From Vibrio alfacsensis (GTDB taxonomy: Bacteria > Pseudomonadota > Gammaproteobacteria > Enterobacterales > Vibrionaceae): DNA of 64,000 nucleotides. A program made the position numbers and the translations under genes. Of this stretch, positions 9,188 through 18,690 are shown one piece after another; position 1 is the stretch's first letter, and each line of letters begins with the position of its first letter. Where the stretch lies: assembly GCF_003544875.1 (NCBI RefSeq), contig NZ_CP032093.1, positions 1,922,001-1,986,000 of the forward strand, in the 5' to 3' direction. The notes beneath the pieces are model-generated. The model was not told where the DNA came from and did no database searches. It saw nothing but the letters and a program-made list of their open reading frames with translations.

Positions 9188-10441
9188 TTATTTGTTCAGT
9201 TCGTGAATCAGCGGTAAGCCTTGACCTGCCTCCAATTCCTGAACGTGCCAATCTAGACCAATTTCTGGCATGGTTTCTAAGAACAAATCTGGGTCTAATT
9301 GCTCCATGTTGAACACGCCTTTGTCAGCCCAATTGCCACGGAAGAATTGCAGTGCAGCAGTGATCGCAGGAACGCCTGTGGTGTAAGCGATCGCTTGGTG
9401 CTCAACGTCTTCGTACGCGACTTCATGGTCCGCGTTGTTATAAATAAACACGCTGCGCTCTTTACCGTCTTTCTTACCTTGAACCCAAGTACCGATACAC
9501 GTTAGGCCAGTGTAGCCAGGTGCTAGAGACGTTGGATCAGGCAACATCGCTTTTAACACGTGTAGAGGTTGAACGACTGTACCGTCGTGTAGCGTTAGTG
9601 GTTCTGGACTTAGTAGGCCAATATCACGCATTACGTTGAAATAGTTTAGGTAACGGTCACCGAAACCCATCCAGAATTCAATGCGTTTTGCCGGGATGAA
9701 TTCTTTCATTGAGCGAACTTCATCGTGTGCCATTGAGTAAACTTTGTGTGAACCACAATTCGGGAAATCAAACTCTAGCATACGAGAGTGGCAAGGCACT
9801 TGTTTCCACTCGCCGTTTTCCCAGTAGAACGAGTCGCCTTGGATCTCAAGCATGTTCGTTTCTGGGTCAAAGTTGGTTGCAAACTTCTTACCATGGTCGC
9901 CTGCGTTCACATCCATTACGTCAATAGAATCAATGTCATCAAACAGATGCTTGGCTGCGTACGCCGCGAATACCGATACTACGCCAGGATCGAAACCAGC
10001 GCCTAGGATACCCGTGATGCCCGCTTCTTCAAACTTCTCACGGTAGCCCCATTGCCAATCATAAGCTTCAGGCACTTGCTGACCTTCAGAACATAGGTCA
10101 ACGGCCACAGATGTGTCTAGGTATGAAACTTTTGCTCGGTAACACGCTTCCATGATTGGCATGTTAACCCACGGAGGACCCGCGTTAATTACGAGATCCG
10201 GTTTTACTTCTTCAATAAGAGCAACCAGAGAATCTACGTCGTCAGCGTTCACTGCACGCGCTTCTAGTTTCTTAGCTGAATCTTTCAGGTTGTTTTTCTT
10301 CTGAATCGATTCGATGATCTTCTCACACTTACCGATAGTACGTGATGCGATTGTGATATCACCCAGAACGTCGTTGTTTTGTGCTGCTTTATGTGCAACA
10401 ACCCAGCCAACGCCGCCTGCACCAATCTGTAGAACTGCCAT
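9188..10441 (-). CDS. Carboxynorspermidine dehydrogenase (saccharopine dehydrogenase family)
   Basis: The 417-residue protein starts with a Rossmann motif (VLQIGAGGVGWVVAHKAA) and has the saccharopine-dehydrogenase-like middle (INAGPPWVNMPIMEACYRA, GAGFDPGVVSVFAAYAAKH). Known Vibrio homologues condense 1,3-diaminopropane with aspartate semialdehyde and reduce the Schiff base with NADPH to carboxynorspermidine. Position between the diaminopropane-making fusion enzyme and nspC supports that role over true saccharopine metabolism. Confidence 0.93.
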   Translation of the reverse strand: MAVLQIGAGGVGWVVAHKAAQNNDVLGDITIASRTIGKCEKIIESIQKKNNLKDSAKKLEARAVNADDVDSLVALIEEVKPDLVINAGPPWVNMPIMEACYRAKVSYLDTSVAVDLCSEGQQVPEAYDWQWGYREKFEEAGITGILGAGFDPGVVSVFAAYAAKHLFDDIDSIDVMDVNAGDHGKKFATNFDPETNMLEIQGDSFYWENGEWKQVPCHSRMLEFDFPNCGSHKVYSMAHDEVRSMKEFIPAKRIEFWMGFGDRYLNYFNVMRDIGLLSPEPLTLHDGTVVQPLHVLKAMLPDPTSLAPGYTGLTCIGTWVQGKKDGKERSVFIYNNADHEVAYEDVEHQAIAYTTGVPAITAALQFFRGNWADKGVFNMEQLDPDLFLETMPEIGLDWHVQELEAGQGLPLIHELNK

Positions 10442-10459
10442 AGTTTTCCGTTACCTTTA

Positions 10460-13366
10460 TTAAACTAGCTCAACTGCTAGCGTGTTGATTTTCAAGAGCA
10501 AAGATTCAAAGTCCGCTGTCGTTAGACAAGGATTCAAAATCGTAAATTTAAGAGCGGTCTTACCATCAACGATGGTTTCACCAAGAACTGCGATACCGCG
10601 AGTCAGCGCTTCAAGACGCAATGCTTTATTTAGTTCATCTAAATCTGCAGATGCGTTGTTTATATGGACATTTGCGGCACGGACGTTTGTTGCGCGGAAT
10701 AGAACCGTAGAAAGTGCTGGGTCAGCCAGAAGTTCAAACTGATCGTGTGCGCGAATCATGTCAGCCACTTGTTGTGTTTGTGCTAACAAGTGATCGTACA
10801 TATCGCCAAGTACTTTAGGACCCACGTTTTGCATCGTCATAAAGACTTTCAATGCATCAAAACGCTTCGTGGTTGCGATGGATTTGTCGACCAAGTTTGG
10901 CAGCTCATCGTGTTCACGGTTTAGGTAGTCCGCATGATGAAGTAAAAACTTGAAGTTCGACTTGTCATTCACCAGCAACGCACCACAGCTGATTGTTTGG
11001 TAGAAGAGTTTGTGGAAGTCGACACTGATCGAGTGTGCACGCTCTACACCTTTCAGGCGTGATTTGTGGCTACTTAGGATCAATGCGCCACCGTAAGCAC
11101 CATCAACGTGCATCCACATCTCATGTTTCGCGGCCATATCAGCAATGAAATCGAGATCGTCGATAGCACCGTGGTCGGTCGTGCCCGCCGTGCCAACAAT
11201 GGCGAATGGGATCAGACCGTCTGACTTCGCCTGGGTTAGAACTTGATCTAACTGAGTAACATCCATTGTACCGTCAGTGTTCGCATCGACGGTCATCACC
11301 GCTTTCTCACCCAGCCCCATCCAAGAAGCAGACTTTTGAACCGTGAAGTGTGATTTCTTCGAACATACAATGCGCAGTTTGTCTGCGTAATCGGGCAGAC
11401 CCAACTTCTGAATAGAGTGACCGCTTAGCTTATCTGCAATCCAATCGCGCGCCAGCATTAAGCCCATCTGGTTGCTTTGCGTACCACCGCTAGTGAAAAT
11501 ACCGTCGGCCTGATTACCTAGCTCGTATTTATCGCACAGCCAGCCGATCACTTTTTGTTCAACGTAAGTCGCTGACGATGCTTGATCCCATGAATCCATT
11601 GATTGATTCAACGCTGCAATCATGGCTTCTGCCGCTACCGCAGGCATCAATGGAGGCGTGTGTAGGTGAGCAATACAATCAGGGTGTTGAGTGAAGATGG
11701 CATTCTTTGCAACGAGTTCAGCCGCCTCATCAATCACAGATTTGAGCGGTGCGTTCTTGTTATCCAAATCAACCGAGTTGATAGCCGCTTCGAGTAATTT
11801 AGGATCCATTCCTGAGTATGGCGTGTTGACCTGCTCAAACACCGACTTCATTGCTGCAGTCATGTGGTTCATCACTGACGCAAACTCAGTACCACCAAGT
11901 TCACCGGTTTGAATGAAGTGCCTTTTCCACTCTTCTTGTGGGTCTGTTTCAATGTGACTACCACCCGCCGCGATAATTGCGTCTTCCAATACTCGGAGGG
12001 CAAAATCGATTTGCTCAAAAGAGATAATGAGCGGAGGAAGGAAACGGATGACTGAACCGTCGCGGCCGCCCTTTTCTACCATCAATCCACGCTCAAGCGC
12101 CGCACGTTGAATAGCAAGAGTAAGTTGGCCATCTGACAAAGGCTCACCGAACTTGTTTAGTTCGCCATTTGGGTTCTTAATCTCAACGCCAAGCATTAAG
12201 CCTTTGCCGCGTACATCTGCAATACAGTTAACGCGTTTTTGAATGCTCTCAAGACCAAAGCGTAAGTACTGACCGGCAACGTTCGCATGTTCAACAAGGT
12301 TGTCGCGTTGGATGATTTCTAGTGCTTTTGCACCTGAGACCATTGCGAGTTGGTTGCCACGGAAAGTACCCGTATGCTCGCCAGGCTTCCATGTGTCGTG
12401 TTGTTTGTTGATCACCAATAATGACATTGGCAAACCACCACCGATTGCTTTAGACAAACATAAAATATCAGGCACGATACCGGCTTCTTCGAATGCGAAA
12501 TTATGACCAGACTTGCCAACACCACATTGAATTTCGTCGAAAATCAGCAAGATGCCGTGATCGTCACAAATGCGTCGCAACTCACGTAGCCAGAATGCAG
12601 GAGCAGGAATAACACCACCTTCGCCTTGTACTGGCTCGACAATGATCGCAGCGGGCTTCATGATGCCTGCCTCATCGTCATTCAATAAACGTTCTATGTA
12701 ACGAATACTCGCTTTCGCGCCCTCGTCACCGCCTAAACCAAATGGACAACGTAAGCTGTATGGGAAAGGCATATAGTGTACGTCTGACATCAAACCGGTA
12801 CGACGAGCCTTAGTGCCCAAGTTACCCATCATACCCATGGTGCCATTCGTCATACCATGGTAGGCACCACGAAAAGCAAACATAGTGTTACGGCCCGTGG
12901 TTTGTTTAGCGAGCTTAATCGCTGCTTCAACGGCATCAGCCCCTGACGGACCACAGAATTGAACAACACAATTATCACTCATATCTTGAGGAAGAAAGTC
13001 TTTCACTGACTTGATGAAATGCGTTTTCGCCGATGTTGCAATATCAAGTGTCTGATACGGTAAGCCCGCATCCAACTGTTCTTTTAGTGCTTGGTTAATT
13101 TCTGGGTGGTTATAACCCAAAGCTAGCGTGCCTGCACCAGCTAAGCAGTCCAAGAAGATTTGACCTCGAGAATCTTCCACCAAACAGCCATAAGCTTGTT
13201 TGATCGCAATCGGTAAGCGACGAGGATAAGAACGAACTTCAGATTCATGTTCCTCCTGCTCAATCAAAATTTGATCCGGCGTTAAATCATAGACCCCGTC
13301 AACAATAGGAATCTGAGCAGAAAAGAAATTTGCGATAGTATTATCGACTTCAAAGGCAGTGCTCAT
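10460..13366 (-). CDS. Fused diaminobutyrate aminotransferase / L-2,4-diaminobutyrate decarboxylase
   Basis: The 968-residue fusion holds two PLP enzymes. Residues about 30-480 are a class III aminotransferase (FDEIQCGVGKSG, PLP lysine in LSKAIGGGLP) making 2,4-diaminobutyrate from aspartate semialdehyde. Residues about 490-968 are a group II decarboxylase (HVDGAYGGAL, PLP lysine in SVDFHKLFYQT) making 1,3-diaminopropane. The fusion is known in Vibrio as the entry to norspermidine. Start ATG at 13366 follows AAGGGA. It is the first gene of the operon, and the roughly 600 bases upstream hold no gene but several hairpins and a possible uORF. Confidence 0.95.
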   Translation of the reverse strand: MSTAFEVDNTIANFFSAQIPIVDGVYDLTPDQILIEQEEHESEVRSYPRRLPIAIKQAYGCLVEDSRGQIFLDCLAGAGTLALGYNHPEINQALKEQLDAGLPYQTLDIATSAKTHFIKSVKDFLPQDMSDNCVVQFCGPSGADAVEAAIKLAKQTTGRNTMFAFRGAYHGMTNGTMGMMGNLGTKARRTGLMSDVHYMPFPYSLRCPFGLGGDEGAKASIRYIERLLNDDEAGIMKPAAIIVEPVQGEGGVIPAPAFWLRELRRICDDHGILLIFDEIQCGVGKSGHNFAFEEAGIVPDILCLSKAIGGGLPMSLLVINKQHDTWKPGEHTGTFRGNQLAMVSGAKALEIIQRDNLVEHANVAGQYLRFGLESIQKRVNCIADVRGKGLMLGVEIKNPNGELNKFGEPLSDGQLTLAIQRAALERGLMVEKGGRDGSVIRFLPPLIISFEQIDFALRVLEDAIIAAGGSHIETDPQEEWKRHFIQTGELGGTEFASVMNHMTAAMKSVFEQVNTPYSGMDPKLLEAAINSVDLDNKNAPLKSVIDEAAELVAKNAIFTQHPDCIAHLHTPPLMPAVAAEAMIAALNQSMDSWDQASSATYVEQKVIGWLCDKYELGNQADGIFTSGGTQSNQMGLMLARDWIADKLSGHSIQKLGLPDYADKLRIVCSKKSHFTVQKSASWMGLGEKAVMTVDANTDGTMDVTQLDQVLTQAKSDGLIPFAIVGTAGTTDHGAIDDLDFIADMAAKHEMWMHVDGAYGGALILSSHKSRLKGVERAHSISVDFHKLFYQTISCGALLVNDKSNFKFLLHHADYLNREHDELPNLVDKSIATTKRFDALKVFMTMQNVGPKVLGDMYDHLLAQTQQVADMIRAHDQFELLADPALSTVLFRATNVRAANVHINNASADLDELNKALRLEALTRGIAVLGETIVDGKTALKFTILNPCLTTADFESLLLKINTLAVELV

Positions 13367-13439
13367 ACTACATAGTCCCTTGAATTATAATTATTCTCTT
13401 TCCTATATTTATTTTTATTAATATTAAATAGTAGGAAAT

Positions 13440-13487
13440 AGATACACCTCCGCACCGCCGAAGCAAAACGACAGGTACAGATACACC
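13440..13487 (-). repeat. Nine-base direct repeats in the norspermidine operon leader
   Basis: AGATACACC on the plus strand occurs at 13440-13448 and 13479-13487; on the sense (minus) strand it reads GGTGTATCT twice, 39 bases apart, within 130 bases of the operon start codon. The copies follow a GTCTCA/TGAGAC hairpin at 13488-13505. They could be paired regulator sites or alternative RNA pairing partners; neither is established. Confidence 0.35.
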
Positions 13488-13507
13488 GTCTCAGGTAAGT
13501 GAGACTT

Positions 13508-13735
13508 TTAACGATGTTGAGGAATAATCAAGGCTCCGTAATGCACCCGTTTTGAAGAACTGGACATTTCGGTAAAATGAAGCTGATTAGTGTGTGTGTG
13601 TTAAAAAGTTTCAATGTTGGGTTTCCCATAAACATGCTGAACTTGCAGCATTAGTATCCCGTCTATCGACAAATGGCTTTGCCAATACCTACCCTACGTA
13701 ATGTCACAATCAGCTTGAATGGTCATTACGCGTAT
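13508..13735 (-). promoter_or_regulatory. Structured leader region of the norspermidine operon (candidate attenuator)
   Basis: On the minus strand, in order: a 7-bp stem (13697-13703 with 13724-13730), a 6-bp stem with 6-base loop (13634-13639 with 13646-13651), then an overlapping hairpin (ATGTT and GGG arms, 13614-13635) followed by five T (13603-13607). Next comes a 19-codon reading frame starting ATG at 13567 and stopping at 13508, two bases before another hairpin. The frame (MSSSSKRVHYGALIIPQHR) lacks a clear Shine-Dalgarno. I do not recognise a known riboswitch class here. The rest of 13367-14105 shows no credible gene. Confidence 0.35.
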
Positions 13736-14105
13736 CCCCCAGAGATGTGCCGTATAATTACGCTCCGAGATTGCGCGGAAATTTATCACAAATTAAAATC
13801 ATCTGGCAATAATTTTTCACATATCACTCATAAATGATACTAAGCCGAATAATACGTAAGCAGTGAGTTATGCCAAGAGAAGCACTTGAGAAAAGCATGT
13901 ATTTCAGCAAACTAATGATTCTAATCAATATGTTATAACGCGCGGATCAGCGATTTTGACAAGCAAAATGAACAAATTTTTACTATGACCAGTCTTACTT
14001 GTGTATGAGATGTGTATTAGAACAGACAGAGGTGAACGGGTATTGTTCTGGATGAGATTGGGAAAACAACGAATGGAACGCACATTTAGACAAATGTTCA
14101 GATAC

Positions 14106-14134
14106 TAAAAAGCCCAACATAAATGCTGGGCTTT
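14106..14134 (-). terminator. Terminator of the tRNA cluster
   Basis: On the minus strand AAAGCCCAGCAT and TGTTGGGCTTT pair (one G-U) around a short loop, followed by a run of T (plus-strand A at 14107-14111). It lies just beyond the last tRNA-Gly. Confidence 0.85.
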
Positions 14135-14140
14135 GAAGTT

Positions 14141-14216
14141 TGGAGCGACACACGAGGTTCGAACTCGTGACCTCAACCTTGGCAAGGTTGCGCTCTACCA
14201 ACTGAGCTAGTGTCGC
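14141..14216 (-). tRNA. tRNA-Gly(GCC), second copy
   Basis: A 76-base cloverleaf read on the minus strand: acceptor GCGACAC/GTGTCGC, D-arm AGCTCAGTTGGTAGAGC, anticodon loop TTGCCAA giving GCC, T-arm with GTTCGAA, and encoded CCA. It is identical to the copy at 14395-14470. Confidence 0.96.
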
Positions 14217-14227
14217 AATGTTTGAGA

Positions 14228-14314
14228 TGGTGCCCCGGGCCGGACTTGAACCGGCACAACGCGAACGTCGAGGGATTTTAAATCCCTTGTGTCTACCAAT
14301 TCCACCACCAGGGC
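14228..14314 (-). tRNA. tRNA-Leu(TAA)
   Basis: An 87-base type II tRNA on the minus strand with a long variable arm. Acceptor GCCCTGG pairs with CCGGGGC, the anticodon loop TTTAAAA gives TAA, and CCA is encoded. It corresponds to leuZ in the E. coli glyW-cysT-leuZ cluster. Confidence 0.96.
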
Positions 14315-14394
14315 ACACAAATTTCTTTGTGATGCCTTTACAGAAAAGTAAAACACCATCCGATACCGCTAAAAAAGCCATATCTTTAAATTTT

Positions 14395-14470
14395 TGGAGC
14401 GACACACGAGGTTCGAACTCGTGACCTCAACCTTGGCAAGGTTGCGCTCTACCAACTGAGCTAGTGTCGC
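14395..14470 (-). tRNA. tRNA-Gly(GCC), first copy
   Basis: Same 76-base sequence as the copy at 14141-14216 on the minus strand, anticodon GCC, CCA encoded. Two identical Gly genes flank tRNA-Leu, whereas E. coli has one in this cluster. Confidence 0.96.
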
Positions 14471-14504
14471 ATTTATTCTCGAAAGTCATTCACTTTCAAA
14501 AGAA

Positions 14505-14578
14505 TGGAGGCGCCTCCCGGAGTCGAACCGAGGTCCACGGATTTGCAATCCGCTGCATAGCCACTCTGCCAAGGCGCC
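14505..14578 (-). tRNA. tRNA-Cys(GCA)
   Basis: A 74-base minus-strand cloverleaf: acceptor GGCGCCT/AGGCGCC, anticodon loop TTGCAAA giving GCA, T-loop GTTCGAC, CCA encoded. It is the first gene of the cluster, nearest the promoter. Confidence 0.96.
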
Positions 14579-14645
14579 ATTTTTGTGAATGAAGTTAACT
14601 TCTTTCACCACCCTTTCAAGCCGTGCTCTCTTGGGTACGGGATGC

Positions 14646-14673
14646 ATTCTACGGATTCGAGCATTCGAGTCAA
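14646..14673 (-). promoter_or_regulatory. Promoter of the tRNA cluster
   Basis: On the minus strand TTGACT (14668-14673) and TAGAAT (14646-14651) are separated by 16 bases. A GC-rich stretch (GCATCCCGTACCC) follows the -10 box, like discriminators of stringently controlled stable-RNA promoters. The remaining DNA to 14985 is A/T-rich and holds no gene apart from the pgsA terminator. Confidence 0.75.
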
Positions 14674-14929
14674 CACTATTTTTAGTTTTTTAAATCGTTT
14701 GACCACAATTTGTTCGAAACACCGTAAATTGCTTGGTTTTAATACTAAAAAATCCCAAATACACTTGTTTATCATGAATATTGGACTACTACGCTAGCGA
14801 ATATCAATAAAAGATCTTCCCTTATTATCATTAAGTATTACTTGTTAAATGCGACATTTAATATGAAGAAAACAAAACAAGACTTAGATCACATTCACAT
14901 TCACATTCATGATGATTTTATTCTGGGAT

Positions 14930-14955
14930 AAAAAGCAGGCCATCAAGCCTGCTTC
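14930..14955 (-). terminator. Terminator after pgsA
   Basis: Minus-strand AGCAGGC/GCCTGCT stem with a TTGATG loop, followed by a T run (plus-strand A at 14930-14933). The tRNA cluster therefore has its own promoter downstream. Confidence 0.8.
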
Positions 14956-14985
14956 TTAAAATGCTATTCGTACGAGCGGTAACAA

Positions 14986-15543
14986 TCAGTGATGCTCTTC
15001 ATTGAGCAAGTCATCTTTCGCTGCAGCGAGATACTGAACCATTGACCAGTAAGTCAGGAAGGTCGCAACGTAAAGCGCACCAAAACCAACCCATACCATC
15101 CAATCGTCGTAACGCCAAATCAGAACCCACAGTGCGAACATCTGTGAAACGGTCTTCACTTTCCCTACCCATGAAACAGCAACACTGGCTCGTTTACCAA
15201 TTTCAGCCATCCATTCACGCAATGCAGAGATAATGATTTCACGCGCTATCATAGTCACTGCTGGGATAGTGACCCAAATCGTATGGTAATGTTCAGTAAT
15301 CAAAATTAAGGCTGTGGCGACAAGTACTTTATCCGCAACCGGATCGATAAAGGCACCAAAGCGAGAGGTTTGGCCCAATTTTCGGGCTAACATGCCATCT
15401 AACCAATCCGTAAAGCCTGCAACCCAAAATACCATTGCGGCGGCAAATGGTGCCCAAGAGTAAGGTAGATAGAAGACAACCACAAAAACTGGGATTAGGA
15501 ACAGTCTTAGTAGGGACAGAATGTTCGGGATATTCAAACGCAT
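14986..15543 (-). CDS. pgsA: CDP-diacylglycerol--glycerol-3-phosphate 3-phosphatidyltransferase
   Basis: The 185-residue inner-membrane enzyme makes phosphatidylglycerophosphate, the committed step to phosphatidylglycerol and cardiolipin. The CDP-alcohol phosphotransferase signature is intact ([20 protein letters not shown], then VAD), fitting DGx2ARx8Gx3Dx3D. Several hydrophobic helices flank it. It follows uvrC by 46 bases in the same orientation, as in E. coli uvrY-uvrC-pgsA. Confidence 0.97.
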   Translation of the reverse strand: MRLNIPNILSLLRLFLIPVFVVVFYLPYSWAPFAAAMVFWVAGFTDWLDGMLARKLGQTSRFGAFIDPVADKVLVATALILITEHYHTIWVTIPAVTMIAREIIISALREWMAEIGKRASVAVSWVGKVKTVSQMFALWVLIWRYDDWMVWVGFGALYVATFLTYWSMVQYLAAAKDDLLNEEHH

Positions 15544-15589
15544 TTTATTATTCTCTTACACATTGCGGCTTAATGTTGCGGGATTTTCT

Positions 15590-17422
15590 TTATTGTTTCA
15601 ATGCTTGGAAAATAATTTCTGCCAAAGAGTGGCTAATTCCTGGCACTTTGGCGATTTCTTCGACACTCGCACGCTTCAATTCCTGTAAACCGCCCATATA
15701 TTTGAGCAAAGCTTGGCGACGTTTCGGTCCTACACCCTCAATTCCTTCTAACGCACTGGTTCTTCTCGTCTTTCCACGTTTCGCTCGATGACCTGCGATT
15801 GCATGATTATGACTCTCATCTCGGATATGTTGAATCAAATGCAATGCTGGTGCATCACTTGGCAAATTAAACTCACCACCATCTACGGTAATTAAGGTTT
15901 CAAGACCTGGTTTACGGGTCACCCCTTTGGCAATACCGATCATGGTTGGACGCTTTGGCCAATCTCCCCAATATTGCGAAATAATTTCATGTGCACGGTT
16001 GAGTTGACCTTTGCCACCATCAATAAAGATGATGTCCGGTATTTTCTCGACATCCAACTGTTTAGAATAACGGCGCTCTAATGCTTGTCCCATCGCAGCA
16101 TAGTCATCGCCTCCGGTTATCCCTGTGATGTTATAGCGACGATACTCTTGCTTGACCGGCCCCTCACTATTGAAGACTACACAAGAGGCGATAGTACTCT
16201 CCCCCATCGTATGAGAGATATCAAAACACTCCATACGAGTAATGGACTCTAAACCCAACACTTCTCGTAATGCTTTAAAGCGTTGGTTAATGGTCATCTT
16301 ATGGTTAATCTTCGCAGTAAGCGCGGTCAGAGCGTTTGTATTGGACAACTTCAGATAACGGCCACGAGAACCCGTTGGTGATGTGTGGAAACGTATTTTA
16401 CGCCCTGCTACATCACTTAGCGCTTGCTGAAAAGAAGCGATGTTCTCTCCCAACTCTTGATTCAAAATGATACGTGTCGGGATCGTACGAGCTTCATTGT
16501 GGCTCAAATAGTATTGAGATAAGAAACTATCAAAGACTTCCTGTTGACTTGTATTGTGAGGGATCTTAGGAAAATGACTTCGACTTCCAAGCACTTTACC
16601 TTGGCGAATCATCAGAATGTGTATACAAGCGATGCCTTTTTCTTGTGCAAAACCTAATACATCCATGTCATCCAAAGTATCCTCAGATACAAACTGCTGC
16701 TCTTGCACTCTTCGAATCGCTTGGATTTGATCTCGAAACTTGGCCGCATCTTCAAAACGAAGTTGTTGACTAGCTTGTTCCATCTTCACAATCAGCTGTT
16801 CTAGAACTTGCTTGTCTTTCCCTTGTAAAAATAAACGAACGAAGCCCACTAATTCTGCGTAGTCTTGATCAGATATGATTGTGCTGACACATGGGCCTGC
16901 ACAGCGACCAATTTGATACATCAAACAAGGACGAGTTCGGTTGGAATAGACCGTGTCTTCGCATTGACGGACGGGAAATATTTTCTGTAGTAAATGCAAC
17001 GTTTCGCGAACCGCCCCTGAGTCGGGATACGGACCAAAATACTCACCTTTACGCTTTTTCGCACCACGATGCATCGACAACCGTGGATGTTTGTGGCCAC
17101 TTATAAAAATGTAAGGGTAAGATTTATCATCGCGCAAAAGCACGTTGTATTTGGGCAAATACTGCTTGATGTAATTATGCTCAAGGATAAGTGCTTCTGT
17201 CTCCGTATGCGTGACAGTGACATCAATTTTGGCAATATTACTAACGAGGGCGCGAGTTTTCTCGCTGTCGACTTTCTTACGAAAATAACTAGAAAGGCGC
17301 TTTTGAAGATCTTTGGCTTTACCGACATAAATAACAACAGCCTCGGCGTTGTACATTCTGTAAACGCCGGGCTGATGAGTGACTGTCTTGAGAAAGGAAG
17401 CCGAATCGAAAATAGGATTCAC
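15590..17422 (-). CDS. uvrC: Excinuclease ABC subunit C
   Basis: The 610-residue protein has an N-terminal GIY-YIG nuclease domain ([21 protein letters not shown] region), a central cysteine-containing segment and UvrB-binding UVR motif ([19 protein letters not shown]), an RNase H-like endonuclease domain ([21 protein letters not shown]) and C-terminal helix-hairpin-helix repeats ([16 protein letters not shown]). It makes both incisions in nucleotide excision repair. The start is GTG at 17422, one base after the uvrY stop (TTTAGCGTG), so translation is probably coupled. Confidence 0.97.
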   Translation of the reverse strand: MNPIFDSASFLKTVTHQPGVYRMYNAEAVVIYVGKAKDLQKRLSSYFRKKVDSEKTRALVSNIAKIDVTVTHTETEALILEHNYIKQYLPKYNVLLRDDKSYPYIFISGHKHPRLSMHRGAKKRKGEYFGPYPDSGAVRETLHLLQKIFPVRQCEDTVYSNRTRPCLMYQIGRCAGPCVSTIISDQDYAELVGFVRLFLQGKDKQVLEQLIVKMEQASQQLRFEDAAKFRDQIQAIRRVQEQQFVSEDTLDDMDVLGFAQEKGIACIHILMIRQGKVLGSRSHFPKIPHNTSQQEVFDSFLSQYYLSHNEARTIPTRIILNQELGENIASFQQALSDVAGRKIRFHTSPTGSRGRYLKLSNTNALTALTAKINHKMTINQRFKALREVLGLESITRMECFDISHTMGESTIASCVVFNSEGPVKQEYRRYNITGITGGDDYAAMGQALERRYSKQLDVEKIPDIIFIDGGKGQLNRAHEIISQYWGDWPKRPTMIGIAKGVTRKPGLETLITVDGGEFNLPSDAPALHLIQHIRDESHNHAIAGHRAKRGKTRRTSALEGIEGVGPKRRQALLKYMGGLQELKRASVEEIAKVPGISHSLAEIIFQALKQ

Positions 17423-17423
17423 G

Positions 17424-18068
17424 CTAAAGGGTCTCGGTATCCAGCATTCCGTGGCGGATCGCTAAGTGTGTTAACTCAACGTCACCGTTAATGTCCAGTT
17501 TATTAAACAAGCGATAGCGGTAACTATTGACTGTTTTTGGACTTAAATTCAATTGTTCAGAAATATCCGTTACTTTCTGGCCTTTGGTGATCATCATCAT
17601 GATCTGCAATTCACGCTCTGAAAGGTCTTTAAATGGATTTTCTGACGCAGGCGAGAATTGACTCAATGCCATCTGCTGCGCTATTTCCGGAGAAATATAA
17701 CGTTGTCCACTTTTAACCACACGAATGGCATTGACCATCTCGTCGGGACCTGCACCTTTGGTTAAGTAACCAGAAGCACCCGCCTGCATCACCTTAGTTG
17801 GGAACGGATTTTCCGTATGAACGGTCAAAACGATAATTTTTACATCAGGATTCACGCGAAGAATTTTCTTTGTGGCTTCTAAACCGCCGATACCCGGCAT
17901 GTTCATATCCATCAAAACGACGTCGGCATGATTACTACGACACCATTTTACTGCTTCTTCACCGCTGTCAGCTTCTCCTGCTACGTTCATTCCACGGACG
18001 TCTTCAATAATACGTCGTATCCCTGTGCGAACCAGCTCGTGATCATCTACAAGGAAAACATTTATCAA
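17424..18068 (-). CDS. uvrY: UvrY/VarA (GacA-type) response regulator
   Basis: The protein has a receiver domain ([16 protein letters not shown], phospho-Asp in [13 protein letters not shown], lysine in GYLTKGA) and a C-terminal LuxR-type HTH ([32 protein letters not shown]). Known Vibrio VarA, with VarS, activates CsrB-type sRNAs that titrate CsrA and feed into quorum sensing and virulence. The frame opens at 18107, but TTG at 18068 gives the conserved beginning [11 protein letters not shown] and has GGAGA upstream, so it is preferred. Confidence 0.94.
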   Translation of the reverse strand: MINVFLVDDHELVRTGIRRIIEDVRGMNVAGEADSGEEAVKWCRSNHADVVLMDMNMPGIGGLEATKKILRVNPDVKIIVLTVHTENPFPTKVMQAGASGYLTKGAGPDEMVNAIRVVKSGQRYISPEIAQQMALSQFSPASENPFKDLSERELQIMMMITKGQKVTDISEQLNLSPKTVNSYRYRLFNKLDINGDVELTHLAIRHGMLDTETL

Positions 18069-18568
18069 ACTTGTATCTCCACACTTGGTTTGGCTCTGCA
18101 CCCACATAATGGTAATTAAATGTGGATATCAGTATGAGGCCTTATACTAACGCATTAGGCACAAAATTGCTTTCTTTGAATATGTGCTGAAACGCAAACT
18201 TTAGCAAGAACTTATTCACCAGCCACTCAATTGTTCAAAAGAGCAGAATGCAGAACCAATTTTAAATATTACGCTAATTAACAACATAAACGCCCATAAA
18301 TCAAGAAACTAAGTTTCATATTGTTCAGTTAAGCTCAATATCTAGAACAAATGGTCATTAGTTAAGCAATCGTTTCCCTATCACCCTACTTCATGAATAG
18401 TACTATCTCATTACGATTTGCTCGTGCGAGTCCATTTAACCTCAACTTGGGATTAAAATCTATATTGCCCAATTTATGAGTAATTTAATCAAATACAAAA
18501 GTCAACACGGCTATTTTAGATGGGCAATGAGACAAAAAGACAAGTCAATCGCGGGTCGATAGCGTTCA

Positions 18569-18592
18569 TTTTAACGACATTAGACGTTAAAA
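18569..18592. promoter_or_regulatory. Inverted repeat upstream of polB
   Basis: TTTTAACG and CGTTAAAA form perfect 8-base arms around an eight-base spacer, 99 bases before the polB start. It could be an operator or an RNA hairpin. I see no LexA box (CTGT-N8-ACAG type) in the 620 bases upstream of polB, and no gene in 18069-18690. Confidence 0.35.
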
Positions 18593-18690
18593 GCGCCGTT
18601 TTGAATGGCTTCGATTATCCCGAGTTGAGGCTATTTAGGCCATTGAGTGATAGAATCATTACTTATTTAGATTGTTAAGGTTTCCCACTC

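Noticed and set aside
13440-13570. Norspermidine leader compared with lysine, TPP and c-di-GMP riboswitches
   Set aside because: Short stretches look similar, but the conserved cores of these classes are not present in the right order.
13995-14405. Open frame of 136 codons on the minus strand
   Set aside because: It runs through three tRNA genes; the apparent protein is a translation of tRNA sequence.
18069-18690. Search for an SOS (LexA) box ahead of polB
   Set aside because: No CTGT-N8-ACAG-type sequence was found, so SOS control as in E. coli is not claimed.
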